Of a stretch of 30,149 nt of DNA, positions 8,020 through 16,964 are shown piece by piece. The notes beneath the pieces are model-generated. The model was not told the DNA's origin, searched no databases, and saw nothing but the letters and a program-made list of their open reading frames with translations. Within the stretch, counting starts at the first letter, position 1. Each line of letters opens with the position of its first letter. The translations under genes and the position numbers were made by a program. Source of the DNA: Alphaproteobacteria bacterium UBA7314 (GTDB lineage Bacteria; Pseudomonadota; Alphaproteobacteria; MPNO01; UBA830); NCBI GenBank assembly GCA_002471575.1, contig DKQG01000032.1, positions 1 to 30,149 of the forward strand. The letters are read 5' to 3'.

Positions 8020-8937
8020 GTGACAGACCGAGCCGAAGCATCGCCCGTCGCCAAAGGCCGTGAAGGCATCGCCCATGTGATGATGCTGATCGCGGTGCTG
8101 ATCTTTGGGCTGAACTATGTGGTCGGCCGCTGGGTCGCGGGCGATGTGCAGCCCTACGTGCTTGGTTTCGTCCGGTGGACAGCCGGTACGCTGATCCTTC
8201 TGCCCTTCGCTCTGGCCCATCTGAAATTCGACGCGGAGCGTATCCGCGTAAACTGGAAACTGCTGTGCCTTGCCGGCTTCCTGATGCCGTTTATGGGGGC
8301 CGGGGTCACCTATGTGGCGCTGACCTATACCGGGGCGATAAACGCCGGCGTGATCCAGACGTCGATGCCGGTGATGATCGTGCTTCTGTCCTGGATGTTT
8401 CTCGGCGAGAAGACGCGCGGTATCCAGTGGCTGGGCATCGTGGTCGCCATTGCGGGCGTGCTGTATATCGTCGCGCGCGGTAACCCGGCAACGCTGGTCG
8501 ATCTTACCTTCAATATCGGCGATGCCATCCTCATCGTCTGTAATCTCGGGCTCGCCGGATACGGTGTCGCGGTCAAAAGGCTGCCGCGCGGCTTTCACCC
8601 GCTTTCGCTTATCACAATCGTCTGCGCCGTCGGCGCGGTCTGTCACATTCCGTTTTTCATCTATGAGCTGACGTCCGGCATCGCGGTAAGCTGGACGGTA
8701 AAGGCGTGGGTATCGCTGGCCTTCGTCGCGATTTTCCCGTCGGTCTGCGCCATTCTGCTGTGGAATAGCGCCATTGCCCGGATCGGGCCCAGCCGAGCCG
8801 GATTTTATATGTACCTGACGCCGGTCTATGCCGCGATTTTCGCGATCCCGCTGCTCGGCGAGACCATCGGAATTTTTCACATCGTCGGCGCAATTCTCAT
8901 TATCATTGGCGTCACGATGTCCAGCCGAAAGGCATGA
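8020..8937 (+). CDS. EamA/DMT-family membrane transporter
   Basis: Ten-helix drug/metabolite transporter of the EamA (RhaT/YdcZ-like) family, probably a small-molecule exporter of the inner membrane; the substrate cannot be read from sequence. The 305-residue protein is two repeated five-helix halves. The first half includes VRWTAGTLILLP and ends in a LSWMFLGEKT loop; the second has the matching SRAGFYMYLTPVYA and IPLLGETIG loop before the last helix. These paired LGE motifs are family hallmarks. The GTG at 8020 is chosen because it is the only usual start ahead of the first helix, although no good ribosome binding site is close; a GTG/ATG cluster near 8075 is the alternative. It is followed after 25 bases by an MDR gene, probably co-transcribed. 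Confidence 0.9.
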   Translation: MTDRAEASPVAKGREGIAHVMMLIAVLIFGLNYVVGRWVAGDVQPYVLGFVRWTAGTLILLPFALAHLKFDAERIRVNWKLLCLAGFLMPFMGAGVTYVALTYTGAINAGVIQTSMPVMIVLLSWMFLGEKTRGIQWLGIVVAIAGVLYIVARGNPATLVDLTFNIGDAILIVCNLGLAGYGVAVKRLPRGFHPLSLITIVCAVGAVCHIPFFIYELTSGIAVSWTVKAWVSLAFVAIFPSVCAILLWNSAIARIGPSRAGFYMYLTPVYAAIFAIPLLGETIGIFHIVGAILIIIGVTMSSRKA

Positions 8938-8962
8938 CACTACGGCGGCAAGAAGACCTGAA

Positions 8963-9943
8963 TTGAAAGCGATACAGTTCAGTGAGGCCGGCGGTCCGGA
9001 GGTTCTGGAAGTTGTCGACCTGCCCGACCCAACACCGGGACCGGGAGAAGTGCTGGTCCGGGCTGCGGCTCTAGGTGTTGGGAAACCGGACGTGTTGCTG
9101 CGTACGGGCGTCTATAAGTGGATGCCGGATCTGCCGGCCGTCATCGGCAATGAGATGGCCGGGCATGTAGCAGCGGTCGGACCCGGCGTCAGCGATTTCG
9201 CCATCGGTCAGTCGGTGCTGGTCTTCGGCACCGGCGGCGGCCGCCACGCCGAGCTGACCTCCGCGCCCACGGATATCGTCACGGCGCTGCCGGGGGAGAT
9301 CGATCAGGACGAAGCCGTCTGCATACCCAACTACGCGATCGCCTGGTGCCTGTTGTGTGAAGTTGCACCCGGACGGGACGACCGCATCATCTACGTGAAC
9401 GGTGCATCCGGCGGCGTCGGCAGCGCGGTGGTGGACCTCGCGCGGGATATCGGGATGACCGTTATTGCCGGTGCCGGGTCGGCAGATAAATGTGCCTTCG
9501 CTGCGGGCTTGGGTGCCGATCACACGATCGATTATTCATCCGAAAAGGTTCCGGAACGGGTTCTGGAAATAACGGAGGGTCGCGGCGCAGACCTAGTTCT
9601 CGATCAGCTTATCGGCCCCGATTTCACAGATAGTATCCCGATGCTGGCGCCGCTGGGCACCATCGTGTCGTTCAACGCGCTGGCGGGTCTGCCGGAAAAG
9701 GAAACCTTCGCCGCGATGCGTGCCAATCTGGGTAAAAGCCCGGGTGTCCGGTGTTTCTCGTGGCACTCCTTCGACAGCGCACCGGCGGAACGGGCGCGGA
9801 TACTTGACCGGGTAGTCGAACGGTTCGCGTCCGGTTCGCTCAACCCCGCAATTCACGCGCGTCTTCCGCTCGCGGAGGCGCGGCAGGCGCATGAGCACCT
9901 CGACGGACGTAACCTGCGGGGCAAAATCGTGCTCAGACCCTGA
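8963..9943 (+). CDS. Quinone oxidoreductase-like MDR dehydrogenase
   Basis: Medium-chain dehydrogenase/reductase of the zinc-free NADPH:quinone oxidoreductase type. A TTG start at 8963 gives 326 residues, the usual QOR length, beginning MKAIQFSEAGGP as the family does; the frame extends further upstream but that part overlaps the transporter gene and has no similarity. The N-terminal GroES-like domain carries PAVIGNEMAGHVAAVG. The Rossmann domain has NGASGGVGSAVVDLAR with the dinucleotide-binding glycines. Zinc-ligand cysteines of alcohol dehydrogenases are missing. The C-terminus LRGKIVLRP is typical. The natural substrate is unknown. Confidence 0.88.
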   Translation: MKAIQFSEAGGPEVLEVVDLPDPTPGPGEVLVRAAALGVGKPDVLLRTGVYKWMPDLPAVIGNEMAGHVAAVGPGVSDFAIGQSVLVFGTGGGRHAELTSAPTDIVTALPGEIDQDEAVCIPNYAIAWCLLCEVAPGRDDRIIYVNGASGGVGSAVVDLARDIGMTVIAGAGSADKCAFAAGLGADHTIDYSSEKVPERVLEITEGRGADLVLDQLIGPDFTDSIPMLAPLGTIVSFNALAGLPEKETFAAMRANLGKSPGVRCFSWHSFDSAPAERARILDRVVERFASGSLNPAIHARLPLAEARQAHEHLDGRNLRGKIVLRP

Positions 9944-9952
9944 TGTTTGTCC

Positions 9953-9971
9953 GCTCCCGAATGTCGGGGGC
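9953..9971 (+). terminator. Hairpin after the MDR gene
   Basis: GCTCCCGA 9953-9960 pairs with TCGGGGGC 9964-9971 (eight pairs, one wobble, loop ATG), ten bases after the MDR stop. The following TT is too short for a strong intrinsic terminator, so termination is possible but not certain. Confidence 0.45.
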
Positions 9972-10017
9972 TTCCGCACGAGATCATGATCGGCGCGATC
10001 CTGCGGCGTAAATTCCG

Positions 10018-10068
10018 CCCCGGGGATTCTCGACTCTCGCCGCCCGATTCTGCATGCTGTCCCCGGGG
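10018..10068 (+). promoter_or_regulatory. Inverted repeat in the polA leader
   Basis: CCCCGGGGA 10018-10026 is exactly complementary to TCCCCGGGG 10060-10068, enclosing 33 bases. The structure ends 25 bases before the polA ATG. Each arm is itself partly palindromic, so a protein-binding role and an RNA fold are both possible. Function unknown. Confidence 0.4.
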
Positions 10069-10093
10069 AGCGAGTCAATGGGAACACTGCAAC

Positions 10094-13000
10094 ATGGCCA
10101 ATAACCAGGCAGGTAAAAACGAGCCTGATCACGTCTATCTGGTAGACGGATCGGCCTATATTTTCCGAGCATTCCACGCCCTGCCGCCGATGACACGGCC
10201 GGACGGGACACCGGTCAATGCAGTGTACGGTTTCACTAATATGCTCACCAAACTGGTTGAGGATTCCGACGCAGACTTTTTAGCTGTAATTTTCGACACC
10301 GCGCGTAAGACCTTCCGCAGCAACATCTATCCGGATTACAAAGCCAACCGGCCGCCGCCGCCGGAAGAACTGATTCCCCAGTTCGATCTGATCCGCGAAG
10401 CAACTCGCGCCTATTCGCTGCCCTGTCTGGAGATGGAAGGCTTCGAAGCCGACGACCTGATCGCCACCTACGCAAGGCTGGCCGTTGAACAAGGATATGA
10501 CGTGACGATCGTGTCGTCCGACAAGGATCTGATGCAGCTGGTCGGCCCCGGCGTGCGCATGATGGACCCCATGAAAAACCGGTTCATCGGTCCGGACGAG
10601 GTGGTGGAAAAGTTTGGTGTCGGGCCGGAGAACGTCGTGGATGTGCAGTCGCTTCTGGGAGACTCCACGGATAACGTCCCCGGCATCAAGGGCATCGGCG
10701 AGGCGCCGGCCGCCGCGCTGGTGCGTGAATTTGGTGATCTGGAAGATATCCTGAAAGCGGTGGAAGACCCGGATGCGGTCAAGGCAGGAGCTGTCAAAAA
10801 GGCGCAGGCTTGCCAAGCCCGCATATACGAACTGGCGGGACGTGACTTCGGCATCGGTTCGCCGAAGCAGCTCAAAGAAGTGCTGATCGACGAGCTGAAA
10901 CTGCCCGTTCCCAAAGATAAGAAAACCGGCAAGCCGACGACCAACGCCGCGGCGCTCAATGAATTGGCGGCCAATGGGCATGAAATTGCGCAGCAGATCA
11001 TCGACTACCGGTTCTATTCTAAGGTCAACACCAGCTATGCTGACCTGCTGAGCCAGGAACAGGAAATCGCCCGAATATCGCGTGAACTGGTGACGCTGCG
11101 AGCCGATGCACCAGTCGACCAAGATATCGCGGCGTTCCAGAAAAAACGCCCCGATCCAGATGTCTTGATCCCGTGGCTTGAAGAACAGGGATTTAAATCG
11201 GCACTGTCGCGGGCCCGGTCCGAATTTGGGATCGAGGAAGAACTATCTACCCCTGATACCGAGACCGCGCCCGGCGATGGCGCCTATGAACTGGTGCAGG
11301 ACGAAGCCGCGCTGCAGGCCTGGATCGATGAAATCGTGAACGCAGGCGTGGTTGCGTTCGACACAGAAACGAACTCTCTTGATTCCATGCAGGCCGACCT
11401 GGTGGGGTTATCGCTATCGGTCCAGGGTGGCTCCGCGTGTTACGTGCCGGTGGCCCATGTTGCCCCGAGCGGCGACGGAGACGGCGAGCTAGATCTTGGT
11501 GGCGACGGTGATAATGGGGGCTCGGAAGTGCCGAAACAGATCGCCCGCGACCGCGTTATCGAGATGCTGAAACCCGTGCTGGAGGACCCGGGCGTTCTGA
11601 AAGTTGGGCATAACATCAAATACGACATGCAGGTGATGGCGCGCTACGGGGTTGAGGTTGCGCCGATCGACGACACCATGCTGCTGTCCTATGTGCTCGA
11701 GGGCGGATCGCATGGGCACGGGCTGGACGAGCTGGCGACGCTTCATCTTGGCCATACGAATATCAAATTTGCCGAGGTTGCTGGCAGCGGCAAGAAGCAG
11801 GTCAGCTTCGACAAGGTGCCACTCGACAAGGCGCTCGACTATGCGGCGGAAGATGCGGAGGTCACCGGAAGGCTGTACCGTCAGTTCAAGCCGCGCATCG
11901 CCCAAGAGCATATGTCGTCGGTTTACGAGACGTTAGAACGCGGGCTGGTGCCGGTCCTGTCCGACATGGAGCGCACCGGGATCATCGTTGATGCGACGTT
12001 TCTGAAAGAGCTCTCCACCGACTTCGAAAAGCGTACCGCGGATATCGCCGGGGACATCTACAAACTGGCCGGGCACGAATTCAATATCGGGTCCCCCAAA
12101 CAGTTGGGGGAGGTTCTGTTCGATGAAATGGGAATCCAGGGCGGCAAGAAAACCAAGACTGGCGCGTACGGAACCGGCGCGGACGTGCTCGAAGGGCTGG
12201 CGGCGCAGGGCCACGACCTGCCGCGCCGAGTGCTCGACTGGCGGCAGTTGTCCAAGCTGCGCAGCACCTATACCGATGCACTGGTGAAGCAGATCAACCC
12301 GGAAACCAAACGCATTCACACGTCCTATGCACAGGCAATCGCTTCTACTGGCCGTTTGTCCTCGACCGACCCCAACCTGCAGAACATTCCGATCCGGACG
12401 GAGGAAGGCCGCAAGATCCGCCAGGCCTTCGTCCCGGAAAAAGGGCATGTCTTGCTGTCCGCCGATTATTCGCAGATAGAACTTCGACTGCTGGCCCATG
12501 TCGCCGGGATCGAAACCCTTCGGCAGGCGTTCCGCGATGGCCAGGACATTCATGCCATGACGGCGAGCGAGGTATTCGGTATTCCCGTAGACGGAATGGA
12601 GCCGTCGGTCCGCAGCCGCGCCAAGGCGATCAACTTCGGCATCATCTACGGTATCAGCCCGTTCGGACTGGCCCGACAGCTTGCCATCCCGCAGGGCGAG
12701 GCGAAGAAATATATCGAGAGCTATTTCGAGAAATTCCCCGGCATCAGGGACTATATGGAAACCACCAAGACCTTTGCCCGGGAAAACGGCTACGTGCAGA
12801 CAATCTTCGGGCGCAAATGCCATACGCCGGGTATTCAGGATAAGAACCCCGCCCGGCGCAATTTCTCCGAACGCGCGGCAATAAACGCGCCGTTGCAAGG
12901 CGCCGCGGCGGATATCATCAAACGCGCGATGATCCGCATCCCCGGCGCGCTCGAAGGCTCTGGTCTCAATGCGCGTATGCTACTGCAGGTTCACGATGAG

Positions 13001-13138
13001 TTGATCTTCGAAGTACCGGAAGCGGAAGTCGATGAGACTGTTGAGGTCGTATCGAAAACCATGGAAGGCGCAGCGCAACTGGACGTGCCGCTGGTCGTGG
13101 ATACCGGCACCGGTCCGAACTGGGACGAGGCGCACTGA
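10094..13138 (+). CDS. polA: DNA polymerase I
   Basis: Repair and Okazaki-fragment-processing polymerase, 1014 residues from the ATG at 10094; the frame is open further upstream but without family similarity. The N-terminal 5'-3' exonuclease domain covers about residues 1-310, with VDGSAYIFRAFHALPP, the EADDLIATYA segment and SSDKDLMQL. The 3'-5' proofreading domain is active-looking: Asp423 and Glu425 (FDTETNSLD), the GHNIKYDMQ motif and YAAEDAEVT. It carries a Gly/Asp-rich insertion of about 25 residues between the first two exonuclease motifs. The polymerase domain has motif A with Asp791 (SADYSQIELRLLAHV), the O-helix region RSRAKAINFGIIYG and motif C with Asp968-Glu969 (VHDEL). It stands alone, convergent with fbpB. 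Confidence 0.98.
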   Translation: MANNQAGKNEPDHVYLVDGSAYIFRAFHALPPMTRPDGTPVNAVYGFTNMLTKLVEDSDADFLAVIFDTARKTFRSNIYPDYKANRPPPPEELIPQFDLIREATRAYSLPCLEMEGFEADDLIATYARLAVEQGYDVTIVSSDKDLMQLVGPGVRMMDPMKNRFIGPDEVVEKFGVGPENVVDVQSLLGDSTDNVPGIKGIGEAPAAALVREFGDLEDILKAVEDPDAVKAGAVKKAQACQARIYELAGRDFGIGSPKQLKEVLIDELKLPVPKDKKTGKPTTNAAALNELAANGHEIAQQIIDYRFYSKVNTSYADLLSQEQEIARISRELVTLRADAPVDQDIAAFQKKRPDPDVLIPWLEEQGFKSALSRARSEFGIEEELSTPDTETAPGDGAYELVQDEAALQAWIDEIVNAGVVAFDTETNSLDSMQADLVGLSLSVQGGSACYVPVAHVAPSGDGDGELDLGGDGDNGGSEVPKQIARDRVIEMLKPVLEDPGVLKVGHNIKYDMQVMARYGVEVAPIDDTMLLSYVLEGGSHGHGLDELATLHLGHTNIKFAEVAGSGKKQVSFDKVPLDKALDYAAEDAEVTGRLYRQFKPRIAQEHMSSVYETLERGLVPVLSDMERTGIIVDATFLKELSTDFEKRTADIAGDIYKLAGHEFNIGSPKQLGEVLFDEMGIQGGKKTKTGAYGTGADVLEGLAAQGHDLPRRVLDWRQLSKLRSTYTDALVKQINPETKRIHTSYAQAIASTGRLSSTDPNLQNIPIRTEEGRKIRQAFVPEKGHVLLSADYSQIELRLLAHVAGIETLRQAFRDGQDIHAMTASEVFGIPVDGMEPSVRSRAKAINFGIIYGISPFGLARQLAIPQGEAKKYIESYFEKFPGIRDYMETTKTFARENGYVQTIFGRKCHTPGIQDKNPARRNFSERAAINAPLQGAAADIIKRAMIRIPGALEGSGLNARMLLQVHDELIFEVPEAEVDETVEVVSKTMEGAAQLDVPLVVDTGTGPNWDEAH

Positions 13139-13173
13139 AACCTGCGATGCCCCCCTCCGTCGACGCGCAAAGA

Positions 13174-13199
13174 GCCGCCTGAGGCGGCGCATCAGGCGG
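13174..13199. terminator. Bidirectional terminator with two competing stems between polA and fbpB
   Basis: GCCGCC 13174-13179 pairs with GGCGGC 13183-13188 (loop TGA). Alternatively CCGCCTGA 13175-13182 pairs with TCAGGCGG 13192-13199. The two stems exclude each other. Read on the minus strand the first stem is followed by TCTTT, an intrinsic-terminator arrangement for fbpB; the second stem contains the fbpB stop codon (13192-13194). Confidence 0.65.
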
Positions 13200-14865
13200 T
13201 GTTCGGATTTCCGGTTCGCTGTTTCTGGGACGCGTTCATCAGAATGACCGGGCCAAGACCGACGGCAACGATTGCGAGCGCGGCGAGAGCCGCTTCTTCA
13301 AGCAATTCGTCTTTCGCGAACTGATAAACGTAGGTCGAAAGCGTATCGAAGTTGAACGGACGCAGTAACAGCGTCATTGGCAGTTCTTTCATGACATCCA
13401 CGAATACCAGCAATCCGGCCGCCATCATCGAGCTGTGCAGTAGTCGGGGTGCGAGCGTTAGCATGGTGCTCGAAAACCCGCGTCCCAGAACAAAACTTGC
13501 GTTCATAATATTGGGGGACAGCCGGTCCACACCCGATGTCAGAGCGCCATATCCAATCGCCTGAAAGCGGGTCACGTAGGCGAGGATGAGTAGCGCCACG
13601 CCGCCGATCAGAAGTCCATCGAATGAAAGGCCAAAGACGTCTTGGGCGGCGGCCATAAACAACCCATCAAGTGCGCCGGAAAACGAGACAACGCCAATCG
13701 CGAGCACAGTACCCGGAAACGCGTATCCAGTCGCCGACACAGTCGTCAGGATCTTAAGAAACGGATGTTTCTTATAGGAGACCGTCAGAGCCGTCACCGT
13801 TGCCAATACCACTACACAGATCGCGGCAACCAGGGAAACGAGGACTGAGTTGATCGCGCTTCTCGACAGCGCGTCCAGATCCGATACGGCGAGGCCTTGA
13901 AAGATAAAGTTCAACAGCACGCCGACGGGGATGCCAAAGCCAAGAATAATCGGCGCCAGACACGCAACAGTGCAAAAAATGCCCCCGACGCGCGTTGTTT
14001 TGGCCGGTTCAAGGGCGCGGCTACGCTGGGTGGTGTCCGTGAAACGTTGGCGCGATCTCGCGGTTCTTTCGATATAAAGCAAGCCAATAATGAAGATGAA
14101 GGCTATACCGGCAATCTGCGCCGCCGCCGTAAGACTGTTCATTCCCAGCCATACGTTGAATATCCCAAGCGTCAGTGTTTCGACTGCGAAGTAGTCGACG
14201 GTACCGAAATCGGAGATCACTTCCATCAGGACGAGGGCAAGTCCCGCCACGATTGCGGGCCGGGCAAGTGCAAGATCCGCCGTCAGAGTGAAGTTTCGGT
14301 TATGAAGCCGGGCGACCTCGAAGTAGGACGCAGGCGTCAGGCGAAAAGCGGTTCGGGCCAGCAAATATATATAAGGGTAAAGAACCGACGCCATGACAAG
14401 CATCGCGCCGCCGATCGACCTGATTTCGGGGAACCAGTAATCCTGCGCCGATCTCCACCCGAAAGCATCTCTGAGGATGCCCTGAACCGGTCCGGCGTAT
14501 TCAAGGAGATCAGTATACGTGTAAGCGATAATGTAGGCTGGAACCGTTGCCGGCAGCAGGAGCATCCATTCCAGCAACCTGTCGCCGGGAAACTGGAACC
14601 GCGCGACGATCCACGCTGATGTGACGCCGAACCCGAGGCTGATAATCGCGACACCCGCCATAAGGGCGAGCGTATTCCCGACGTAGCGCGGAAACACCGT
14701 TTGCATCAGGTGCGACCAGAGACCGCCACTGTTGCCGGTCGCCGTTACAAACAGCGCAATGAACGGACCAATTAGTAGCAGGCCCGCAAGCAGGGTCACT
14801 ACCGACCAGATACTAACCCGGTCACTAGGCCTGATTTTTCCGACAAAAGAAGACGCGCTTACCAT
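13192..14865 (-). CDS. fbpB: Ferric iron ABC transporter permease FbpB
   Basis: Inner-membrane channel of an Fbp/Sfu-type ferric iron importer; it moves Fe3+ delivered by FbpA, powered by FbpC. The 557-residue protein is a fused double permease with about twelve membrane segments in two homologous halves, as in FbpB/SfuB. Features of the first half are the LEWMLLLPATVPAYIIAY segment and the cytoplasmic EAA-like loop around YFEVARLHNRNF. The second half mirrors them with GYAFPGTVLAIGV and a second loop around NIMNASFVLGRG. The ATG at 14863-14865 overlaps the fbpA stop region, so translation is coupled to fbpA. Specificity for ferric iron is inferred from FbpA and family. Confidence 0.93.
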   Translation of the reverse strand: MVSASSFVGKIRPSDRVSIWSVVTLLAGLLLIGPFIALFVTATGNSGGLWSHLMQTVFPRYVGNTLALMAGVAIISLGFGVTSAWIVARFQFPGDRLLEWMLLLPATVPAYIIAYTYTDLLEYAGPVQGILRDAFGWRSAQDYWFPEIRSIGGAMLVMASVLYPYIYLLARTAFRLTPASYFEVARLHNRNFTLTADLALARPAIVAGLALVLMEVISDFGTVDYFAVETLTLGIFNVWLGMNSLTAAAQIAGIAFIFIIGLLYIERTARSRQRFTDTTQRSRALEPAKTTRVGGIFCTVACLAPIILGFGIPVGVLLNFIFQGLAVSDLDALSRSAINSVLVSLVAAICVVVLATVTALTVSYKKHPFLKILTTVSATGYAFPGTVLAIGVVSFSGALDGLFMAAAQDVFGLSFDGLLIGGVALLILAYVTRFQAIGYGALTSGVDRLSPNIMNASFVLGRGFSSTMLTLAPRLLHSSMMAAGLLVFVDVMKELPMTLLLRPFNFDTLSTYVYQFAKDELLEEAALAALAIVAVGLGPVILMNASQKQRTGNPNTA

Positions 14866-15887
14866 CCAACGCGATCAATAACCCTCTGGGCGATGGGAAT
14901 CAATGTTGCGATGCGGCCGATGGAGACCCTGTCCTCTTTAAATGCTCCCCAAGATTTGACTTCGTTGCTTGCTTTCGCCGAGGGATTGACCGGGAACTCG
15001 TAATTGATTTCGCCGTAGAGTTTCTGGGCGGTCGCTTCGGTCAGAAATTCCAGCAGCCTCACGGCTTCCGCCCTGTTTTTGGAATGCACAGCGACGCCGC
15101 CACCCGATATATTGACGTGATTGCCTCGGTCCTGCTGATTAGTGAAGAGGATCCGGATGGCATCGGCCCATTTGCGCTGAGCCGGCACTTTCGAGGTCTT
15201 CAGCTTGCCGTAGTAATAGCTGTTGATAATGGCCACATCGCAAACGCCCTCGAAAATCGCTTTGACCTGCGCGCGGTCATTGCCTTGGGGGCGTCGCGCA
15301 AGGTTGGCCACCAGGCTACGTGCCCATTTTTCTGCCTTCTCTTCACCATGCGCTGCAATCATGGAGGCGAGCAGGGCGCGATTGTATACATGACTTCCCG
15401 GCCGGCTGCATATACGGCCTTTCCACTTGGGCGCGGCAAGATCCTCAATTCGCTGGATCTCGGCCGGTTTGACCCGCTCGCGTGAAATCGCGACAACCCG
15501 CGCGCGTTTCGACAGGCCGAACCACCTGTTGTCGGCGTCGCGGAGATGGGCCGGGATATTTTTCAGCAGTTTGGGCGACGAAACCCGGGCGAAAAGATTC
15601 TTGTCAGCATAGGCGTAAAGTCTTCCGATATCGACCGTCAGGACAACATCCGCCGGGCTTCTGCGGCCCTCCGCGAGCAGGCGCTGCACCAATCCCTTGG
15701 AGGCGAAGACAACATTGACCTGCGTCCCCGTCTCTTTTTCAAACGCCTTGAGAAAGGGATTAATGAGGAAGGGTTGCCTATGCGAATAAACATTCAGCTC
15801 GGCGGCCTGCGCGGTTGCCATAAGCGGCGCGCTAACGGGTAATAGGAGCGCGCCCGCAAGCGCCGTTAGCAATGTTTTAAATCGCAT
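14859..15887 (-). CDS. fbpA: Periplasmic ferric iron-binding protein FbpA
   Basis: Substrate-binding protein of the ferric ABC importer (extracellular solute-binding family 1). The 342-residue precursor has a signal peptide at about residues 1-28 with an Ala-x-Ala-type cleavage site (ATAQA/AE). The mature N-terminus begins LNVYSHRQP, where Tyr34 and His36 sit where the family places iron ligands. A tyrosine triplet at 224-226 (NSYYYGKL) provides the usual tyrosine ligands. Two cysteines (160, 216) could form a disulphide. Its start overlaps the upstream hydroxylase gene by 11 bases, and its end overlaps fbpB, so three genes form one tightly coupled unit. Confidence 0.94.
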   Translation of the reverse strand: MRFKTLLTALAGALLLPVSAPLMATAQAAELNVYSHRQPFLINPFLKAFEKETGTQVNVVFASKGLVQRLLAEGRRSPADVVLTVDIGRLYAYADKNLFARVSSPKLLKNIPAHLRDADNRWFGLSKRARVVAISRERVKPAEIQRIEDLAAPKWKGRICSRPGSHVYNRALLASMIAAHGEEKAEKWARSLVANLARRPQGNDRAQVKAIFEGVCDVAIINSYYYGKLKTSKVPAQRKWADAIRILFTNQQDRGNHVNISGGGVAVHSKNRAEAVRLLEFLTEATAQKLYGEINYEFPVNPSAKASNEVKSWGAFKEDRVSIGRIATLIPIAQRVIDRVGW

Positions 15888-16896
15888 TTTTCTTCCAGTC
15901 CCTTAGGTTGAGATTCACTGGGTTGATGCCAATTTTTCCGCTCGAAAGCAATTCCCCGAAGGGAGAGAAATACAGGTATCGCAGCCGGTGCGTCTGCGTG
16001 GCCTGATTTCGGCCCAAACCGAACTTCAGTTCCATGTTCTTGTCCGCTACGCAAAGGCTGCCGGCCATCCAGTCCCAGATCGCCAGTGCAGCGCCAAAAT
16101 TTCTGTCGCGATGCCGCGGATCGATAGAGTGGTGAATCTGATGCTGCGCCGGCGAAATCAGGAATTTCTCGACCCGTGCGCCATAGCGGATCTGCACGTG
16201 TGAATGCCGCAGGTTCGATCCGGTGGCGTTGAAAAGGAACAGGATCACGTTCACCCCATACACCGACACCAGATCCACGGATGATCCAAAGAGGAAAACA
16301 AACAGGGAAATCGAGACGGATTGTACGGCGATCGCCCGAAACGAAAATACAATCGCTTCGACGGGGTGGGTTCGATAGACCGTCAGCGGATTTAGGGTTT
16401 CGGCGCTGTGATGCACTTTGTGGAACGCCCACAGGACGGGAATCCGGTGCAGGGCGAAATGCGTTGCGAAACGGGAAAAATCATCGAGTAAGAACAGAAA
16501 AGCCGTATAGGCAATCGCGATAGCCAATGGTGACGCGGACGCCAGTATTGCGGTCCCGGCGGGCAAGTACTCGGTGAGAAAGAAAAAAAGAGCGGTCGCT
16601 ACGGCCATCCTGGAAACAAAGAAGGGGGCAATCAGTAAAAGAACGGCATGATTTGCGAGCAGCAGTTTGTAGTCGCCGTGTGCGGAACGCGACATCCAGA
16701 CATGCCTTCCGAAAAGACCGCGACGCGCGTGGTCGATCGCCTTGCGCGCAACGCCACCCGACATGAAGAGGCTCCAGCCGATGGTGATCGCCGCCGCAAT
16801 GGCGAGATAAATAAGAGAAACCCTCTTCTGTGGATTGAGAAAGCCGTCCAGCAGCTGGGGTATGTATTCCTGACCTACCCAGTCTAGAACCGTCAC
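15877..16896 (-). CDS. Membrane fatty acid hydroxylase / sterol desaturase family di-iron protein
   Basis: Member of the fatty acid hydroxylase superfamily of membrane-bound di-iron oxygenases. The start is set at GTG 16894-16896, because GGGGAG at 16905-16910 is spaced 8 bases from it; the frame also contains a TTG at 16933-16935, but that lies inside a terminator-like hairpin. The resulting 339-residue protein has about six hydrophobic stretches and the metal-binding histidine boxes HFALH (146-150), HKVHH (159-163), HSH (231-233) and HQIHH (252-256). Substrate unknown: relatives act on fatty acids, sterols, carotenoids or ether lipids. It overlaps fbpA by 11 bases, which ties an iron-dependent enzyme to an iron importer; whether it modifies a lipid or a chelator is not known. 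Confidence 0.88.
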   Translation of the reverse strand: MTVLDWVGQEYIPQLLDGFLNPQKRVSLIYLAIAAAITIGWSLFMSGGVARKAIDHARRGLFGRHVWMSRSAHGDYKLLLANHAVLLLIAPFFVSRMAVATALFFFLTEYLPAGTAILASASPLAIAIAYTAFLFLLDDFSRFATHFALHRIPVLWAFHKVHHSAETLNPLTVYRTHPVEAIVFSFRAIAVQSVSISLFVFLFGSSVDLVSVYGVNVILFLFNATGSNLRHSHVQIRYGARVEKFLISPAQHQIHHSIDPRHRDRNFGAALAIWDWMAGSLCVADKNMELKFGLGRNQATQTHRLRYLYFSPFGELLSSGKIGINPVNLNLRDWKKNAI

Positions 16897-16919
16897 CGGC
16901 TGGTCTCCCCAAATAAAAC

Positions 16920-16950
16920 GGCGGCCGCCAGTCAAAACCGGGCGGCCGCC
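16920..16950 (-). terminator. Terminator or attenuator between the DUF4856 gene and the hydroxylase operon
   Basis: GGCGGCCGCC occurs at 16920-16929 and 16941-16950; being self-complementary the two copies form a perfect 10-pair stem with an 11-base loop. On the minus strand the stem is followed by GTTTTATTT, then by the GGGGAG ribosome binding site of the hydroxylase gene. It begins 15 bases after the DUF4856 stop. This is a good intrinsic terminator, probably partial, giving less transcript for hydroxylase-fbpA-fbpB than for the DUF4856 gene. Confidence 0.75.
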
Positions 16951-16964
16951 AACACTTTGTTATC

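Noticed and set aside
7942..8940. 332-codon minus-strand frame opposite the EamA transporter
   Set aside because: The plus-strand frame is a clear ten-helix transporter; the antisense product is a low-complexity Asp/Arg/His-rich sequence typical of a shadow frame.
11933..12898. Long minus-strand frames opposite polA (also 10280-11122)
   Set aside because: They lie fully inside the conserved polymerase domains and show no domain or start signal of their own.
13897..14619. 240-codon plus-strand frame opposite fbpB
   Set aside because: It is a shadow of a conserved permease; its product is highly charged and matches nothing.
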